Source: JAAXKN01 sp036261625 | GTDB taxonomy: Bacteria > Bacteroidota > Ignavibacteria > Ignavibacteriales > SURF-24 | Length of the DNA stretch: 64,000 bases | Direction of reading: 5' to 3' | NCBI GenBank assembly: GCA_036261625.1 | Contig: DATAKL010000002.1 | Span: 41,404 to 105,403, forward strand | Shown: piece by piece, positions 1 through 8,423 of the stretch | Layout of the letters: the number at the start of each line of letters is the position of its first letter | How positions within the stretch are numbered: the first letter of the stretch is position 1 | Notes under the pieces: generated by a model | The model's input: the letters and a program-made list of their open reading frames with translations, nothing else | Told to the model about the DNA's origin: nothing | The model's database searches: none | Program-made: the position numbers and the translations under genes

Positions 1-1319
1 GAAAAATTGTTCACTTAAAACAGATTGCAGACGAGGCCCTTCAAAGAGCAGCAACAGTGGAGAGCGTGCTCGTTGTAAAGCGTACGGGCGAGCCGGTAAA
101 CATGGAACAGGGACGCGACATGTGGTACCATGAACTCATGAACCTCCCGATTGCAGGAACGGCATGCCACATCGAAGTTATGGATGCCGAGGACCCGTTG
201 TTTATTCTATACACTTCAGGCACTACAGGCAAACCCAAGGCCATTGTCCACACGCACGGCGGCTTTATGGTGGGCGTCTACTCCACGCTCAAATATGTCT
301 TTGACATACACGAGGAGGACCGCTACTGGTGCAGCGCCGATCCGGGCTGGATCACAGGGCACAGCTATATTGTATACGGACCTCTCTTAAACGGTACCAC
401 ATCGTTTATGTATGAGGGAGCACCGACCTATCCCTTCCCGAACCGCTGGTGGCAGATGATTGAAAAGTACGGAATCAATATACTTTATACGGCACCTACT
501 GCTATAAGGGGACTCATGCGCTACGGAGAGGCGTGGCCAAACAGGTACGATCTTTCTTCACTTCGCATACTCGGTTCAGTAGGTGAGCCTATAAATCCCG
601 AGGCATGGAAATGGTACTACAGGGTAATCGGCAAGGAACGCTGCCCGATAATGGATACCTGGTGGCAGACGGAAACAGGTATGTTCATGATCACGCCTGT
701 TCCTTCAATACCCTTAAAGCCTGGAAGCGGTACGCGTCCTTTTGCAGGACTCAAGATGGATGTCCTTAACGAAAATGGAGAACCCGCAGCACCGAATGAG
801 GAAGGATACCTCGTTGTTAAAACTCCGTGGCCGGCTATGCTCAGAACAGTTTATAAAGATCCCGAGAGATATGTTGATCAGTACTGGAGCCGCTTCCCGG
901 GAATGTATATGACAGGCGATTCGGCAAGAAAAGACGAAGACGGATACTTCTGGGTTATAGGAAGGGTTGATGATGTATTGAAAGTTTCAGGCTACCGTCT
1001 GGGAACAGCAGAAATTGAAAGTGCCCTGGTAAGCCACCCGGCTGTGGCCGAGGCTGCGGCAATAGGACTTCCGCACGAGGTGAAGGGTAATGCAATCTAT
1101 TCGTACGTAATTCTTAGAAGCGGTTTTGAAAAAAGCGATCAGCTGGCCGAAGAACTGCGTAATCACGTGGGGCATGAAATGGGCCCGATTGCAAAGCCTG
1201 AAAAGGTGGAATTTGTTGATCAGCTTCCAAAGACAAGAAGCGGCAAAATAATGCGCAGGGTTCTGAAGGCACAGGCCCTGGGGCAGGATCCCGGAAACAT
1301 CTCCACACTTGAAGAATAA
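1..1319 (+). CDS. acs: Acetyl-CoA synthetase (AMP-forming), 5' part outside window
   Basis: Activates acetate with ATP and CoA through acetyl-AMP in the cytoplasm. The frame is open from base 3, so the true start lies to the left; about 438 codons remain of a family of roughly 650 residues. Seen: the AMP-binding loop YTSGTTGKPK, the DTWWQTETG motif whose tryptophans restrict the pocket to acetate-sized acids, the hinge region GRVDDVLKVSGYR, and PKTRSGKIMRR with the catalytic lysine, which is reversibly acetylated in other bacteria (known of the family, not shown here). The GTG at 57 is internal, because homologous sequence continues upstream of it. It converges on the dNTPase gene. It is not co-transcribed with the citrate lyase genes 2.8 kb away, but it could re-activate the acetate they release. 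Confidence 0.95.
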   Translation, partial: KIVHLKQIADEALQRAATVESVLVVKRTGEPVNMEQGRDMWYHELMNLPIAGTACHIEVMDAEDPLFILYTSGTTGKPKAIVHTHGGFMVGVYSTLKYVFDIHEEDRYWCSADPGWITGHSYIVYGPLLNGTTSFMYEGAPTYPFPNRWWQMIEKYGINILYTAPTAIRGLMRYGEAWPNRYDLSSLRILGSVGEPINPEAWKWYYRVIGKERCPIMDTWWQTETGMFMITPVPSIPLKPGSGTRPFAGLKMDVLNENGEPAAPNEEGYLVVKTPWPAMLRTVYKDPERYVDQYWSRFPGMYMTGDSARKDEDGYFWVIGRVDDVLKVSGYRLGTAEIESALVSHPAVAEAAAIGLPHEVKGNAIYSYVILRSGFEKSDQLAEELRNHVGHEMGPIAKPEKVEFVDQLPKTRSGKIMRRVLKAQALGQDPGNISTLEE

Positions 1320-1332
1320 TGCACTAACTGTG

Positions 1333-1351
1333 GGGCGAGCGGCGCTCGCCC
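1333..1351. terminator. GC-rich hairpin between convergent genes
   Basis: An 8-bp perfect stem (1333-1340 with 1344-1351) and a 3-base loop follow the acs stop codon. There is no clear T-tract, so it is a possible but not certain terminator. Confidence 0.4.
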
Positions 1352-1380
1352 TGACGGTTTAATACAATCAAACAAAAATT

Positions 1381-2754
1381 TTATATACTCGCCAGAGAAA
1401 TACCCTTTACTCTCCTGAATAATGAAATTGCATATGAATCCGTCATACCTGAAACATAATCCGTAATTTTGAGGAGCCGTAAGTACAGGTCTTTTTCAGG
1501 AACGCCTCCTGTGTTTACGAACTGTTTAGGCAATAGCTGAAGAACCTTTGTATTCTTATGGCTTGCGTTGCCATCCGAGGCGGCATTGACGGCGGTAATG
1601 AATATGTCAAGCAAGCCTCCTAAGACCTCGTAGCCCGCGGTCTCGCGTTCAATTACACTTTTGTATGAATATATCTCTTCCTTGGAAACGTTTTTAATTT
1701 CCCTGAGGACTTTTGCCGAAGGTATTATCTCGATCAGGTCCTGTGTAAGCTTACCCTGCATTATGTTTTCCTCTTCATCTGAGAATACTTCTGTAAGCTG
1801 ATAGACCAGAGAGCTCATCGCTTTGGCTCTTAGGTATCCTATCTTGTCGTTGCTGTCGCGTCCGTCGTATGACTTTAAGGTGTTTTCATCTATGAGTCCT
1901 CTAAGCAGCTCTTCGGTCCTCGAGAAAGATTCAAGTCCAAGGTGGAATCCGTCTTCAAGATCCATAATTCTGTAAGTAATGTCGTCTGCGGCCTCAACAA
2001 GGAAAGAGAGCGGGTGGCGGCTCCAGAAATAGCAGTCACTATCCGTACAGTTTTTAAGGAGCCCCACTTCTTCGGCTACTTCACGGAAGAGTTCTTTTTC
2101 CGACTGGAAGAACCCGTACTTTTTATAAATTTGTCCTCTTAAGAGTTCAGCATTGTCGTGTTCAATAAAGGATTCCCTCGGGTATTTTGTAAGAGCCGAG
2201 AGTGTGGCAGCCGTAAGGCAGAGGCCTCCGAAAATGGTAGGGTTCTGGAGTTTGGTAATAATTCTGAAGCCCTGGGCGTTACCCTCAAACTTTGTGAAGT
2301 CGTTCCACTTCTTATTGTCGTTAAGTTTTTCTTCAAACTGTTTTCCGCCTCCGTGCTTGAAGTATTCGGATATGGCGTCTTCGCCCGAGTGTCCGAACGG
2401 GGGGTTGCCTATATCGTGCGCCAGGCATGCTGCGGCCACAATTTCGCCGAAGTGGAACTTGGTAAATTTATCCTGAAGTTCTAAGTGTCTTTCAAGAATT
2501 CTTTCGCCGACCAAATTACCCAATGACCGCCCTATGCAGGAGACCTCAAGAGAGTGAGTAAGGCGGTTATGCACAAAGTCACTTTCGGGCAAAGGGAATA
2601 CCTGAGTCTTATCCTGCAGGCGTCTGAAAGCAGAAGAAAATACTATTCTGTCGAAGTCGCGCTGAAATTCGCTCCGTCCGTCATTTGAAAGCGGAAGGCT
2701 CGTGCGTCCTAAATCGCCAAGGCGTCTGCTTGAGAGTAAACGTTCCCAATTCAT
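1381..2754 (-). CDS. dgt: Deoxyguanosinetriphosphate triphosphohydrolase-like HD protein
   Basis: Predicted to hydrolyse dNTPs to the deoxynucleoside and triphosphate, trimming the nucleotide pool. The HD metal site is visible as RLTHSLEV (H67) and AHDIGNPPFGHSGE (H113-D114). The N-terminal RTSLPLSNDGRSEFQRDFDRI stretch is split here only by description: its DFDRI end with FSSAFRRLQDKTQV is the usual dGTPase start. The start chosen is the ATG at 2754, which has AAAGG five bases upstream and begins at the conserved MNWERLL; an in-frame ATG at 2847 would add 31 unconserved residues. The resulting 457 aa fits the family. It is monocistronic between acs and the propeller gene. Confidence 0.88.
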   Translation of the reverse strand: MNWERLLSSRRLGDLGRTSLPLSNDGRSEFQRDFDRIVFSSAFRRLQDKTQVFPLPESDFVHNRLTHSLEVSCIGRSLGNLVGERILERHLELQDKFTKFHFGEIVAAACLAHDIGNPPFGHSGEDAISEYFKHGGGKQFEEKLNDNKKWNDFTKFEGNAQGFRIITKLQNPTIFGGLCLTAATLSALTKYPRESFIEHDNAELLRGQIYKKYGFFQSEKELFREVAEEVGLLKNCTDSDCYFWSRHPLSFLVEAADDITYRIMDLEDGFHLGLESFSRTEELLRGLIDENTLKSYDGRDSNDKIGYLRAKAMSSLVYQLTEVFSDEEENIMQGKLTQDLIEIIPSAKVLREIKNVSKEEIYSYKSVIERETAGYEVLGGLLDIFITAVNAASDGNASHKNTKVLQLLPKQFVNTGGVPEKDLYLRLLKITDYVSGMTDSYAISLFRRVKGISLASI

Positions 2755-2825
2755 ATGAACCTTTAATAAAAATTTTATATCCCTAAATCTACAGAAAAGA
2801 GCGCAAATATTTTTCATTATTATGA

Positions 2826-2859
2826 AAATAAAAAATGCCGGGAACAACTTCCCGGCATT
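2826..2859 (-). terminator. Rho-independent terminator of the beta-propeller gene
   Basis: An 11-bp stem (2834-2844 with 2849-2859) is followed, reading on the minus strand, by a T-rich run. It lies just beyond the stop of the 2888-4048 gene. Confidence 0.8.
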
Positions 2860-2887
2860 CTGGATTTAATAACTATTTATTTTTGTT

Positions 2888-4048
2888 CTACTGAAACGCG
2901 TAGAGATAGCCGTCGTCGCAGCCGATGTACATTACGCCATTGTCAATTACGGGGGAGGACTGCACGGGGCCTTCCAAATATACACCCCACTTCTCCTCGC
3001 CTGTTAAGGCGTTGACTCCATAAACGACTCCGTTCCAGCAGCCGAAGTAAACCATGCTGCCTGCAACAACAGGTGAAGAGAACACGTTTGCCTGAGTCTT
3101 TACTCTCCACTTTTCTTTGCCCGTTTTCATATCTACTGCATTGAAAAATTGGGCATCTGAACTGCCGGAATATACAAGCCCGTTTACTGCGGCGGGGGAC
3201 GTAATAACCCACGATCCTTCGTGATCAAATGTCCACTTCTTTTCTCCTGTCTTAATGTCGAGAGCGTAAAGCATTCCGTCGCGGCTTCCGAAGAATATCA
3301 TGCTGTCAGTAACTACAGGACTCGACTGGACTTCACCTTTGGGAAAATACTTGTTTCCCTTTGTCTTAAATTTCCAGACTGTTTTTCCTGTAGATTCTTC
3401 GAGAGCATAAAGATTGCCGTCGTGGCTTCCGAAATAAACAATTCCGTTTTTAATTGCTGGTGAAGCTCTAACAATGCTTTCAGTTTTGAATTTCCACTTT
3501 ATACTCCCGTCTTTTGCACCTAATGCATAGAAGTATCCGTCACCTGAGCCGAAGAAAACAGTTCCCTTGTCAACTGCAGGAGACGAAAGGAAATAATCCC
3601 AGCCCCCGTTTTTGTAGTTGCCCTTCGGTTGATTTAATTCCTCACCGGTCTGAAACTTCCAGAGGAGTCTGCCCGTAAGGGCCTCCAGAGCATAAAAGAA
3701 ATTATCGCGGCTTAAGAAATATACCGCTCCATCTGAAACAGCAGGGGAGGATGATATGTCGTCACCTGTCTGGAATTTCCAGGCCAGGCTGCCTGAGGAC
3801 TTGTCCAGGGCATAAAAAAATTTGTCTCTGCTGCCAAAGTAAACCATTTTGTTAGAAACCGCCGGAGTGCTCCTTATCATGCCGTCGGTCTTAAAGCGCC
3901 ACTTGAATTTTCCAGAATCGCTGAATACGCTTGAGCTATAGCCTTTATGCTCGAGGCTGCCCCTGAAGGTTTCACTCTGGGCATTCAGGTTTTGGAATAT
4001 GAAGAAAATTAAAAGAAGAAATACGGGGTTCAGCTTAAAGGTGCGCAC
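2888..4048 (-). CDS. Exported PQQ-type beta-propeller protein (BamB-like repeats)
   Basis: A 386-residue secreted protein of unknown precise role. An N-terminal signal peptide ends near LNAQ. The rest is about eight repeats built on WKF(K/Q)T followed by SSPAV...G.VYFGS.D...YAL, the signature of PQQ/Pyrrolo-quinoline-type blades. Such propellers include BamB, the outer-membrane assembly lipoprotein, but there is no lipobox cysteine and no Bam neighbour here, so BamB itself is not claimed. The start is GTG at 4048 with AAGGAG eight bases upstream. The gene sits 99 bases downstream of citF, separated by a terminator. Confidence 0.85.
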   Translation of the reverse strand: MRTFKLNPVFLLLIFFIFQNLNAQSETFRGSLEHKGYSSSVFSDSGKFKWRFKTDGMIRSTPAVSNKMVYFGSRDKFFYALDKSSGSLAWKFQTGDDISSSPAVSDGAVYFLSRDNFFYALEALTGRLLWKFQTGEELNQPKGNYKNGGWDYFLSSPAVDKGTVFFGSGDGYFYALGAKDGSIKWKFKTESIVRASPAIKNGIVYFGSHDGNLYALEESTGKTVWKFKTKGNKYFPKGEVQSSPVVTDSMIFFGSRDGMLYALDIKTGEKKWTFDHEGSWVITSPAAVNGLVYSGSSDAQFFNAVDMKTGKEKWRVKTQANVFSSPVVAGSMVYFGCWNGVVYGVNALTGEEKWGVYLEGPVQSSPVIDNGVMYIGCDDGYLYAFQ

Positions 4049-4074
4049 TGGAAAAACTCCTTTTACAATTGGAT

Positions 4075-4111
4075 AGAAAAAATAAGGCGGGAAAAAACTA
4101 TTTCTCCCGCC
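4075..4111 (-). terminator. Terminator of the citrate lyase operon
   Basis: A 7-bp GC-rich stem (4086-4092 with 4105-4111) is followed on the minus strand by TTATTTTTT. It lies directly after citF and closes the six-gene operon. Confidence 0.75.
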
Positions 4112-4147
4112 CTAAATATAAAAAGGTCCAAAATTAAAAATTGGGGA

Positions 4148-5704
4148 TTAATCGATAACCTGGAACACTGAATCGAGCGCCGTTCCGTCCACCCACTTTA
4201 CAACGGCAACAACCTTGTCATTATTGATCTTAGGCTTCTGAGGGGCTCCGCCGCAGATCTCAAAAACTTCATCACGGATCTCTGTGATCGGCTTAATTGG
4301 AAGGCTCGTGCCTTCAACAGCCTTTAAGAGATCCTGTCTCCTGGGATTAATCGCAATGCCGCGTTCGGTTATGATAACGTCAATCAGTTCACCCGGTCCG
4401 CATAGAGTAGTCACCTCATCAACAATAACAGGTATCCTGTCGCGGAAGGAAGGGATTGCAAGAATTGTGCACTTTGAGTACAAACAGTTCTGCCAGCCTC
4501 CGATTCCATGAAGCAGGTATCCGTCTGAATGCGTAACAACGTTTGCATTGAAGTTTATGTCAACTTCCGTGGCACCTAAGACTGCGGTATCTATAATTGA
4601 GGCGAAGTTACCCTTGCCGTGAAAGTTGTAGCTTGTAAAGGGACTTGTATTAACGTGATTGGGGTTTTCCCTCATTGACCGCACGCCTTCAAGATCGAAT
4701 GTCTGTCCGTCAAGGATGTAGTCTGTCAGGCCTTCTTCCAAAAGCTGCACGAGGTACTTCGTGCTGCCGCCGCGCACAAAGCGCGCCTTTACACCCTTTT
4801 TCTTCATTCTTTCCTTGAGGTATAAAACAAATGCCAGATTCGTTCCGCCGGCACCTGCCTGGAAAGAGAATCCGTCTTTCATGATCCCTGCTTCTTCAAT
4901 AAACTGCGCAACGTATTCGGCAATAAGAAGCCTGTCGGGGCTCTTTGTTACCTCAGTTGTTCCGGAGACAATTTTTGATGGGTCACCAAGGGAATCTATC
5001 TCAACTACATAGTCCACGTTGTTTCCCTGTATCTGCCAGGGCACACAGGGAAAAGGAACGAGATTGTCTGTTACAACAATGACCCTGTCGGCGTATTCAG
5101 AATCTCCAAGGGCAAATCCTATAAGTCCGCTTGCGGACTTTCCGTTAACGCCGTTTGAGTTGCCGAATGGGTCCGAAGTGGGTGCTGCAATAACAGCGAT
5201 ATCAATATGAACTTCGCCATCCTGAATTGCCTGGTAGCGCCCTCCATGTGAACGCAGGACACCAACGCCTTTCATTTTTCCCTGCGTCGTATAGCGCCCC
5301 AAAGGACCGTTCATGCTTCCTTCTATATGGCTAATAGTGCCGTCTTCAAGATAAGGTATCAGGTGCTCATGGCAGGGGAATGACGCGCTCGGGAACCAGC
5401 GTATGTTTTTAACGCCCATTTCATGAATTATGTCGAAGAGCATATTTGTAAGCACGTCGCCGTTTCTTAAGTGGTGGTGTGTTGAAATGGTCATTCCGTC
5501 TTTAATGCCTGCTTTAATTAAGGCTTCTTTAAGACTTCCTACAAGTTTGTTCCCATCTTCAGGATAATCTATGCAGCTTCTGACAGCAGGCTTGGCCTTG
5601 CAGCCCGAGGGTTTATACTTATTTACTCCCTTAAAAGGAACCTGACTTTCTCCGTTTATCTCATCCGGAACAAGTCTTCCGGCAGCATTTTTCAGTAATT
5701 TCAT
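4148..5704 (-). CDS. citF: Citrate lyase alpha subunit (citrate:acetyl-ACP transferase)
   Basis: In the citrate lyase complex this subunit swaps the acetyl group on the CitD carrier for citrate, giving citryl-ACP for CitE to cleave. The 518 residues fit CitF. Seen: the N-terminal NAAGRLVPDEINGE typical of CitF, the CoA-transferase-like segments FQAGAGGTNLAF and FVRGGSTKYLV, and NPRRQDLL near the C-terminus. The start ATG lies 2 bases after the stop of the CitD-CitE fusion, so the two are probably translationally coupled and made in equal amounts. Last gene of the operon. Related CoA-transferases act on citramalate or itaconate, so the substrate is inferred from family resemblance only. Confidence 0.9.
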   Translation of the reverse strand: MKLLKNAAGRLVPDEINGESQVPFKGVNKYKPSGCKAKPAVRSCIDYPEDGNKLVGSLKEALIKAGIKDGMTISTHHHLRNGDVLTNMLFDIIHEMGVKNIRWFPSASFPCHEHLIPYLEDGTISHIEGSMNGPLGRYTTQGKMKGVGVLRSHGGRYQAIQDGEVHIDIAVIAAPTSDPFGNSNGVNGKSASGLIGFALGDSEYADRVIVVTDNLVPFPCVPWQIQGNNVDYVVEIDSLGDPSKIVSGTTEVTKSPDRLLIAEYVAQFIEEAGIMKDGFSFQAGAGGTNLAFVLYLKERMKKKGVKARFVRGGSTKYLVQLLEEGLTDYILDGQTFDLEGVRSMRENPNHVNTSPFTSYNFHGKGNFASIIDTAVLGATEVDINFNANVVTHSDGYLLHGIGGWQNCLYSKCTILAIPSFRDRIPVIVDEVTTLCGPGELIDVIITERGIAINPRRQDLLKAVEGTSLPIKPITEIRDEVFEICGGAPQKPKINNDKVVAVVKWVDGTALDSVFQVID

Positions 5705-5706
5705 TT

Positions 5707-6924
5707 TCAGCTATTCCTCCAGTCTTCCGGAATAAGTTTATTTAACAGTGCCAGATGAATCGTATTGCGTGCCCTTTTTACTACAGGCGCATCAATCATT
5801 TTGCTTCCTAAGGACACAACCCCGATCCCTTTTCTTTCGGCGTCTTCAAAGGCAAGCACAATCTTCTTTGCTTTTTCAATTTCGGCTTCACCCGGGGCAA
5901 AGGCTTCATTGATGACCTTGATCTGCCTTGGATGTATGCAGCCCTTGCCTTCAAAGCCTAACGACTTGGCTTCAAGCACGCTTTTTCTCAGCCCTTCCAT
6001 ATCGCTTACATCTGAAAATACGGTGTCGATTGCCTGTATGCCTGCGGCTTTGGCGGCATTTACCAGCATGGAGCGAGCAAAGAAGCTTTCTTTCCCTTCA
6101 TCTGTCCTCTGTGTTCCCAGGTCTGCCGTATAATCCTCAAGCCCTATTGCAAGAGAGCATACATTCTCGCTGGCCGAGGCAATTTCGAATGCTCTCATAA
6201 CACCAAGCGCACTTTCAATAATAGGCATGTAGTAGATTTCATTTGAGATGTTGTACTCTTTCTTAAGGCGCACGACCTCATTTTCCACGTCGTAGATCTG
6301 CTCAGGGCTTTCGCACTTTGGAATTAAAATTACGTGGACATTATGAGGTACAATAAAATTAAGGTCTCTTTTGCCCAAGGGGAGCTGATTTATTCTTACC
6401 ATCCTTTCAGTGCCGTAGAAGTCAACTCTTCTCAGGGCATTTCTTACCAGCAGCTGCGCCGCCTCTTTCTCCACAGGAGCAACACTGTCCTCAAGATCAA
6501 GAATTACAGCATCCGGCTCATGAAGACCTGCATTCGGGAAGAACTTGGGTTCATTGCCCGGAAGATAAAGCCTGCTGCGGCGCATTCGATCCTTGGTTGT
6601 CGAATACATGTTCTTCTTATTCATCGGAAGGAGGAACTCCTTTTTATTTTCAGGATACAGCTTCTTTACTGCAAGCTCAAACCTGGCTGCAAGTACGAAT
6701 GGAAGCGCCCCGGAGTCCTCAAGGCAGATGCGGGCATTTTTAATTTCGAAAAATTCACACATATCCAGTATGAGCCTGCGGATTGAATCTCCGTACATCG
6801 TACTGACTTTACTTTTAATTTCCAGTTCAATTCCGCCGGAGGGAGTTATCTCAAGTTCGAAGTAGCAGTCGGAGCGTACTTTATCTCCCTGTTTTCCGGC
6901 AGATGATTTCTTTAATTGTTCCAT
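5707..6924 (-). CDS. citE: Citrate lyase gamma-beta fusion (CitD carrier domain + CitE lyase)
   Basis: One chain of 405 residues that seems to hold two citrate lyase subunits. Residues 1-98 resemble the small acyl-carrier CitD: YGDSIRRLILDM and DSGALPFVLAARFELAV match the CitD core, and Ser18 lies where CitD carries its phosphoribosyl-dephospho-CoA arm. After a linker (about 99-112), residues 113-405 are a HpcH/HpaI-fold CitE: RSRLYLPGNEP, DAVILDLEDSVAP (metal-binding acidic residues) and GLEDYTADLG. CitE cleaves citryl-ACP into oxaloacetate and acetyl-ACP. CitD and CitE are normally separate genes. No citC, citG or citX gene for arm synthesis or acetylation lies in the window. The Ser18 assignment is by eye. 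Confidence 0.82.
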   Translation of the reverse strand: MEQLKKSSAGKQGDKVRSDCYFELEITPSGGIELEIKSKVSTMYGDSIRRLILDMCEFFEIKNARICLEDSGALPFVLAARFELAVKKLYPENKKEFLLPMNKKNMYSTTKDRMRRSRLYLPGNEPKFFPNAGLHEPDAVILDLEDSVAPVEKEAAQLLVRNALRRVDFYGTERMVRINQLPLGKRDLNFIVPHNVHVILIPKCESPEQIYDVENEVVRLKKEYNISNEIYYMPIIESALGVMRAFEIASASENVCSLAIGLEDYTADLGTQRTDEGKESFFARSMLVNAAKAAGIQAIDTVFSDVSDMEGLRKSVLEAKSLGFEGKGCIHPRQIKVINEAFAPGEAEIEKAKKIVLAFEDAERKGIGVVSLGSKMIDAPVVKRARNTIHLALLNKLIPEDWRNS

Positions 6925-6961
6925 ATTAAATTCTCTTCAAGAGTTAAATTAAAGTTAAAAG

Positions 6962-6991
6962 CGGCATTAAGACTTTACTGACTTAATGCCG
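6962..6991 (-). terminator. Intra-operon hairpin between the PrpD-like gene and citDE
   Basis: A 10-bp perfect stem (6962-6971 with 6982-6991). On the minus strand it is followed by a short, interrupted T-run (CTTTTAACTTT). It could be a leaky terminator or an mRNA-stabilising hairpin that changes the level of the lyase genes. Confidence 0.5.
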
Positions 6992-6997
6992 GAAATT

Positions 6998-8365
6998 TTA
7001 AACTATAAGACTGGCCATAAAATCTTTAGCCGTCATATTTTCGCAGGTAAAAATGGTCTCTTTTATCTTTTGCTGCCTTTCAGGCGTAAGAAGCCTGGAT
7101 GACAGCGCATTGAATTTATTTTCAAGGTCTTCCATTGTCATCGGTTCCCTGGGGTCGCCTTTCGGGAATTCCAGGTACTCTGTAAATTCGCGCCCGTCCC
7201 TGGTCCTTATCTTGACACGCGAGGGCTGTTTGGCCGGGAACATCTTCTCAAATTCAATGGAGGCTTCACCCTTAATCTTGTCAATTACTTCCCAGATTGC
7301 CGGGTCCTTCATCTTTTCTTCCGAGAAGGAGTTTGTTGTTATCTTGTGGTCAACCAGGGCTGCTGCAATGCAGTAGGGAAGCGAGTGATCTGCGGTTTCC
7401 CTAGATTCGGGGCGGTACTTGTGGGGATCGAACAAAATGTCGCAGGCTCTTGCAATTGTTGTAACTGTAACCGAGTCGATATCCTTATAGCTGATGTTGT
7501 TCTTTGTTACAACCTTCAGCGTGCAGGTAATGTGTGTATGAGTGAGGGCCTCGGTGGGGAATGCCTTCATGCCGCATTCCATTATTTTGAACTTTTCACC
7601 CAGGCCGCAGAGGAGCTTATCCGTGTCCCACTCAGGGCCGAATACATCCATGAGGCCTTCTTTGCCTTCAAAAACGGCTTCAGTTCCCGTGTAGCCTTTC
7701 TGGGCCATAAGGGCTGCAAAGACGCCTGCCTGGACCGCCATCGGGTCGACAGTGTTTTTCATCATAGTGAGTTTACCTGCCGTGGGGCAGCCTATTGTAT
7801 GATTATGGCTGCCGTTAATGCCTATGGCGTGTACCATCTGATCGACTGTAAGACCCAAAACTTTGCCTGCCACAATTGGTGAGACAAACTGTGTTAGCGT
7901 TGCATGGTGCCATTTGCGTTCACGCACTCCGGGAACCGCAAATTCGCAGAGGCGCTGCTCAAACTCATATGCAAGCACAATTGCCGTAATTACATCCTTC
8001 ATCGATGCTCCTGATAGTTCTGCGGCAGAAAGGGCTGCCGGTATAAGGTCCGAAGGATGCGAAGGATCTTCTTTCCAGTAAATGTCATTAAAGTCGAGCG
8101 CGCGAATCATGAGTGAATTGACAAGCGAGGCGTTGACGGCAGGAACTTTATCCCCGAATCCTATAAGAGTGGCCTGAGCGTTACCGCCCATTTCCTTATA
8201 AATATCTCTTAAAATATTAACGTCCTTTGTATGATATCCTCCGTATGCGCATCCTACGGAATCATAAAGATATCTTTTAACCTCATTTATAACTTCAGAA
8301 GGGAGGTCCTCATATTTTAAGTTAACAGCAAATTCAGCAATCTGACGTGAAAACGACTTTTCCAT
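6998..8365 (-). CDS. MmgE/PrpD family protein (2-methylcitrate dehydratase fold)
   Basis: A 455-residue member of the family that includes 2-methylcitrate dehydratase PrpD, cis-aconitate decarboxylase and other tricarboxylate dehydratases/decarboxylases. Seen: DSVGCAYGG near residue 35, the ALDFNDIYW segment with the conserved D-F-x-D core and a HPSDLIPAAL helix, then GINGSHNHTIG and KAFPTEALTHTH in the second half. These are the usual family landmarks. The reaction cannot be fixed from sequence; in this operon a role in hydration or dehydration of citrate, aconitate or a methylated relative is likely. It lies 58 bases after the aconitase gene and 73 before citDE, with hairpins in both gaps. 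No prpB or prpC accompanies it, so a methylcitrate cycle is not supported. Confidence 0.85.
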   Translation of the reverse strand: MEKSFSRQIAEFAVNLKYEDLPSEVINEVKRYLYDSVGCAYGGYHTKDVNILRDIYKEMGGNAQATLIGFGDKVPAVNASLVNSLMIRALDFNDIYWKEDPSHPSDLIPAALSAAELSGASMKDVITAIVLAYEFEQRLCEFAVPGVRERKWHHATLTQFVSPIVAGKVLGLTVDQMVHAIGINGSHNHTIGCPTAGKLTMMKNTVDPMAVQAGVFAALMAQKGYTGTEAVFEGKEGLMDVFGPEWDTDKLLCGLGEKFKIMECGMKAFPTEALTHTHITCTLKVVTKNNISYKDIDSVTVTTIARACDILFDPHKYRPESRETADHSLPYCIAAALVDHKITTNSFSEEKMKDPAIWEVIDKIKGEASIEFEKMFPAKQPSRVKIRTRDGREFTEYLEFPKGDPREPMTMEDLENKFNALSSRLLTPERQQKIKETIFTCENMTAKDFMASLIV

Positions 8366-8393
8366 AATACCTCTGATTAAAAATTATTAACTG

Positions 8394-8416
8394 AAAAGGT
8401 GTCCAATTCACCTTTT
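8394..8416 (-). terminator. Intra-operon hairpin between aconitase and PrpD-like genes
   Basis: An 8-bp stem (8394-8401 with 8409-8416) of AAAAGGTG type, just after the aconitase stop on the minus strand. It has only an AT-rich tail, so it is a weak or partial terminator. Confidence 0.35.
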
Positions 8417-8423
8417 ATAAATC

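Noticed and set aside
2888..4048. Internal DNA repeats in the propeller gene
   Set aside because: They reflect protein blade repeats that diverged at the DNA level, not a DNA repeat element.
7346..7882. A 178-codon open frame on the plus strand
   Set aside because: It lies fully opposite the well-supported MmgE/PrpD gene, has no ribosome site and no recognisable domain.
6998..8365. Methylcitrate cycle based on the PrpD-like gene
   Set aside because: No prpB, prpC or propionyl-CoA genes are nearby; family membership alone does not show it.
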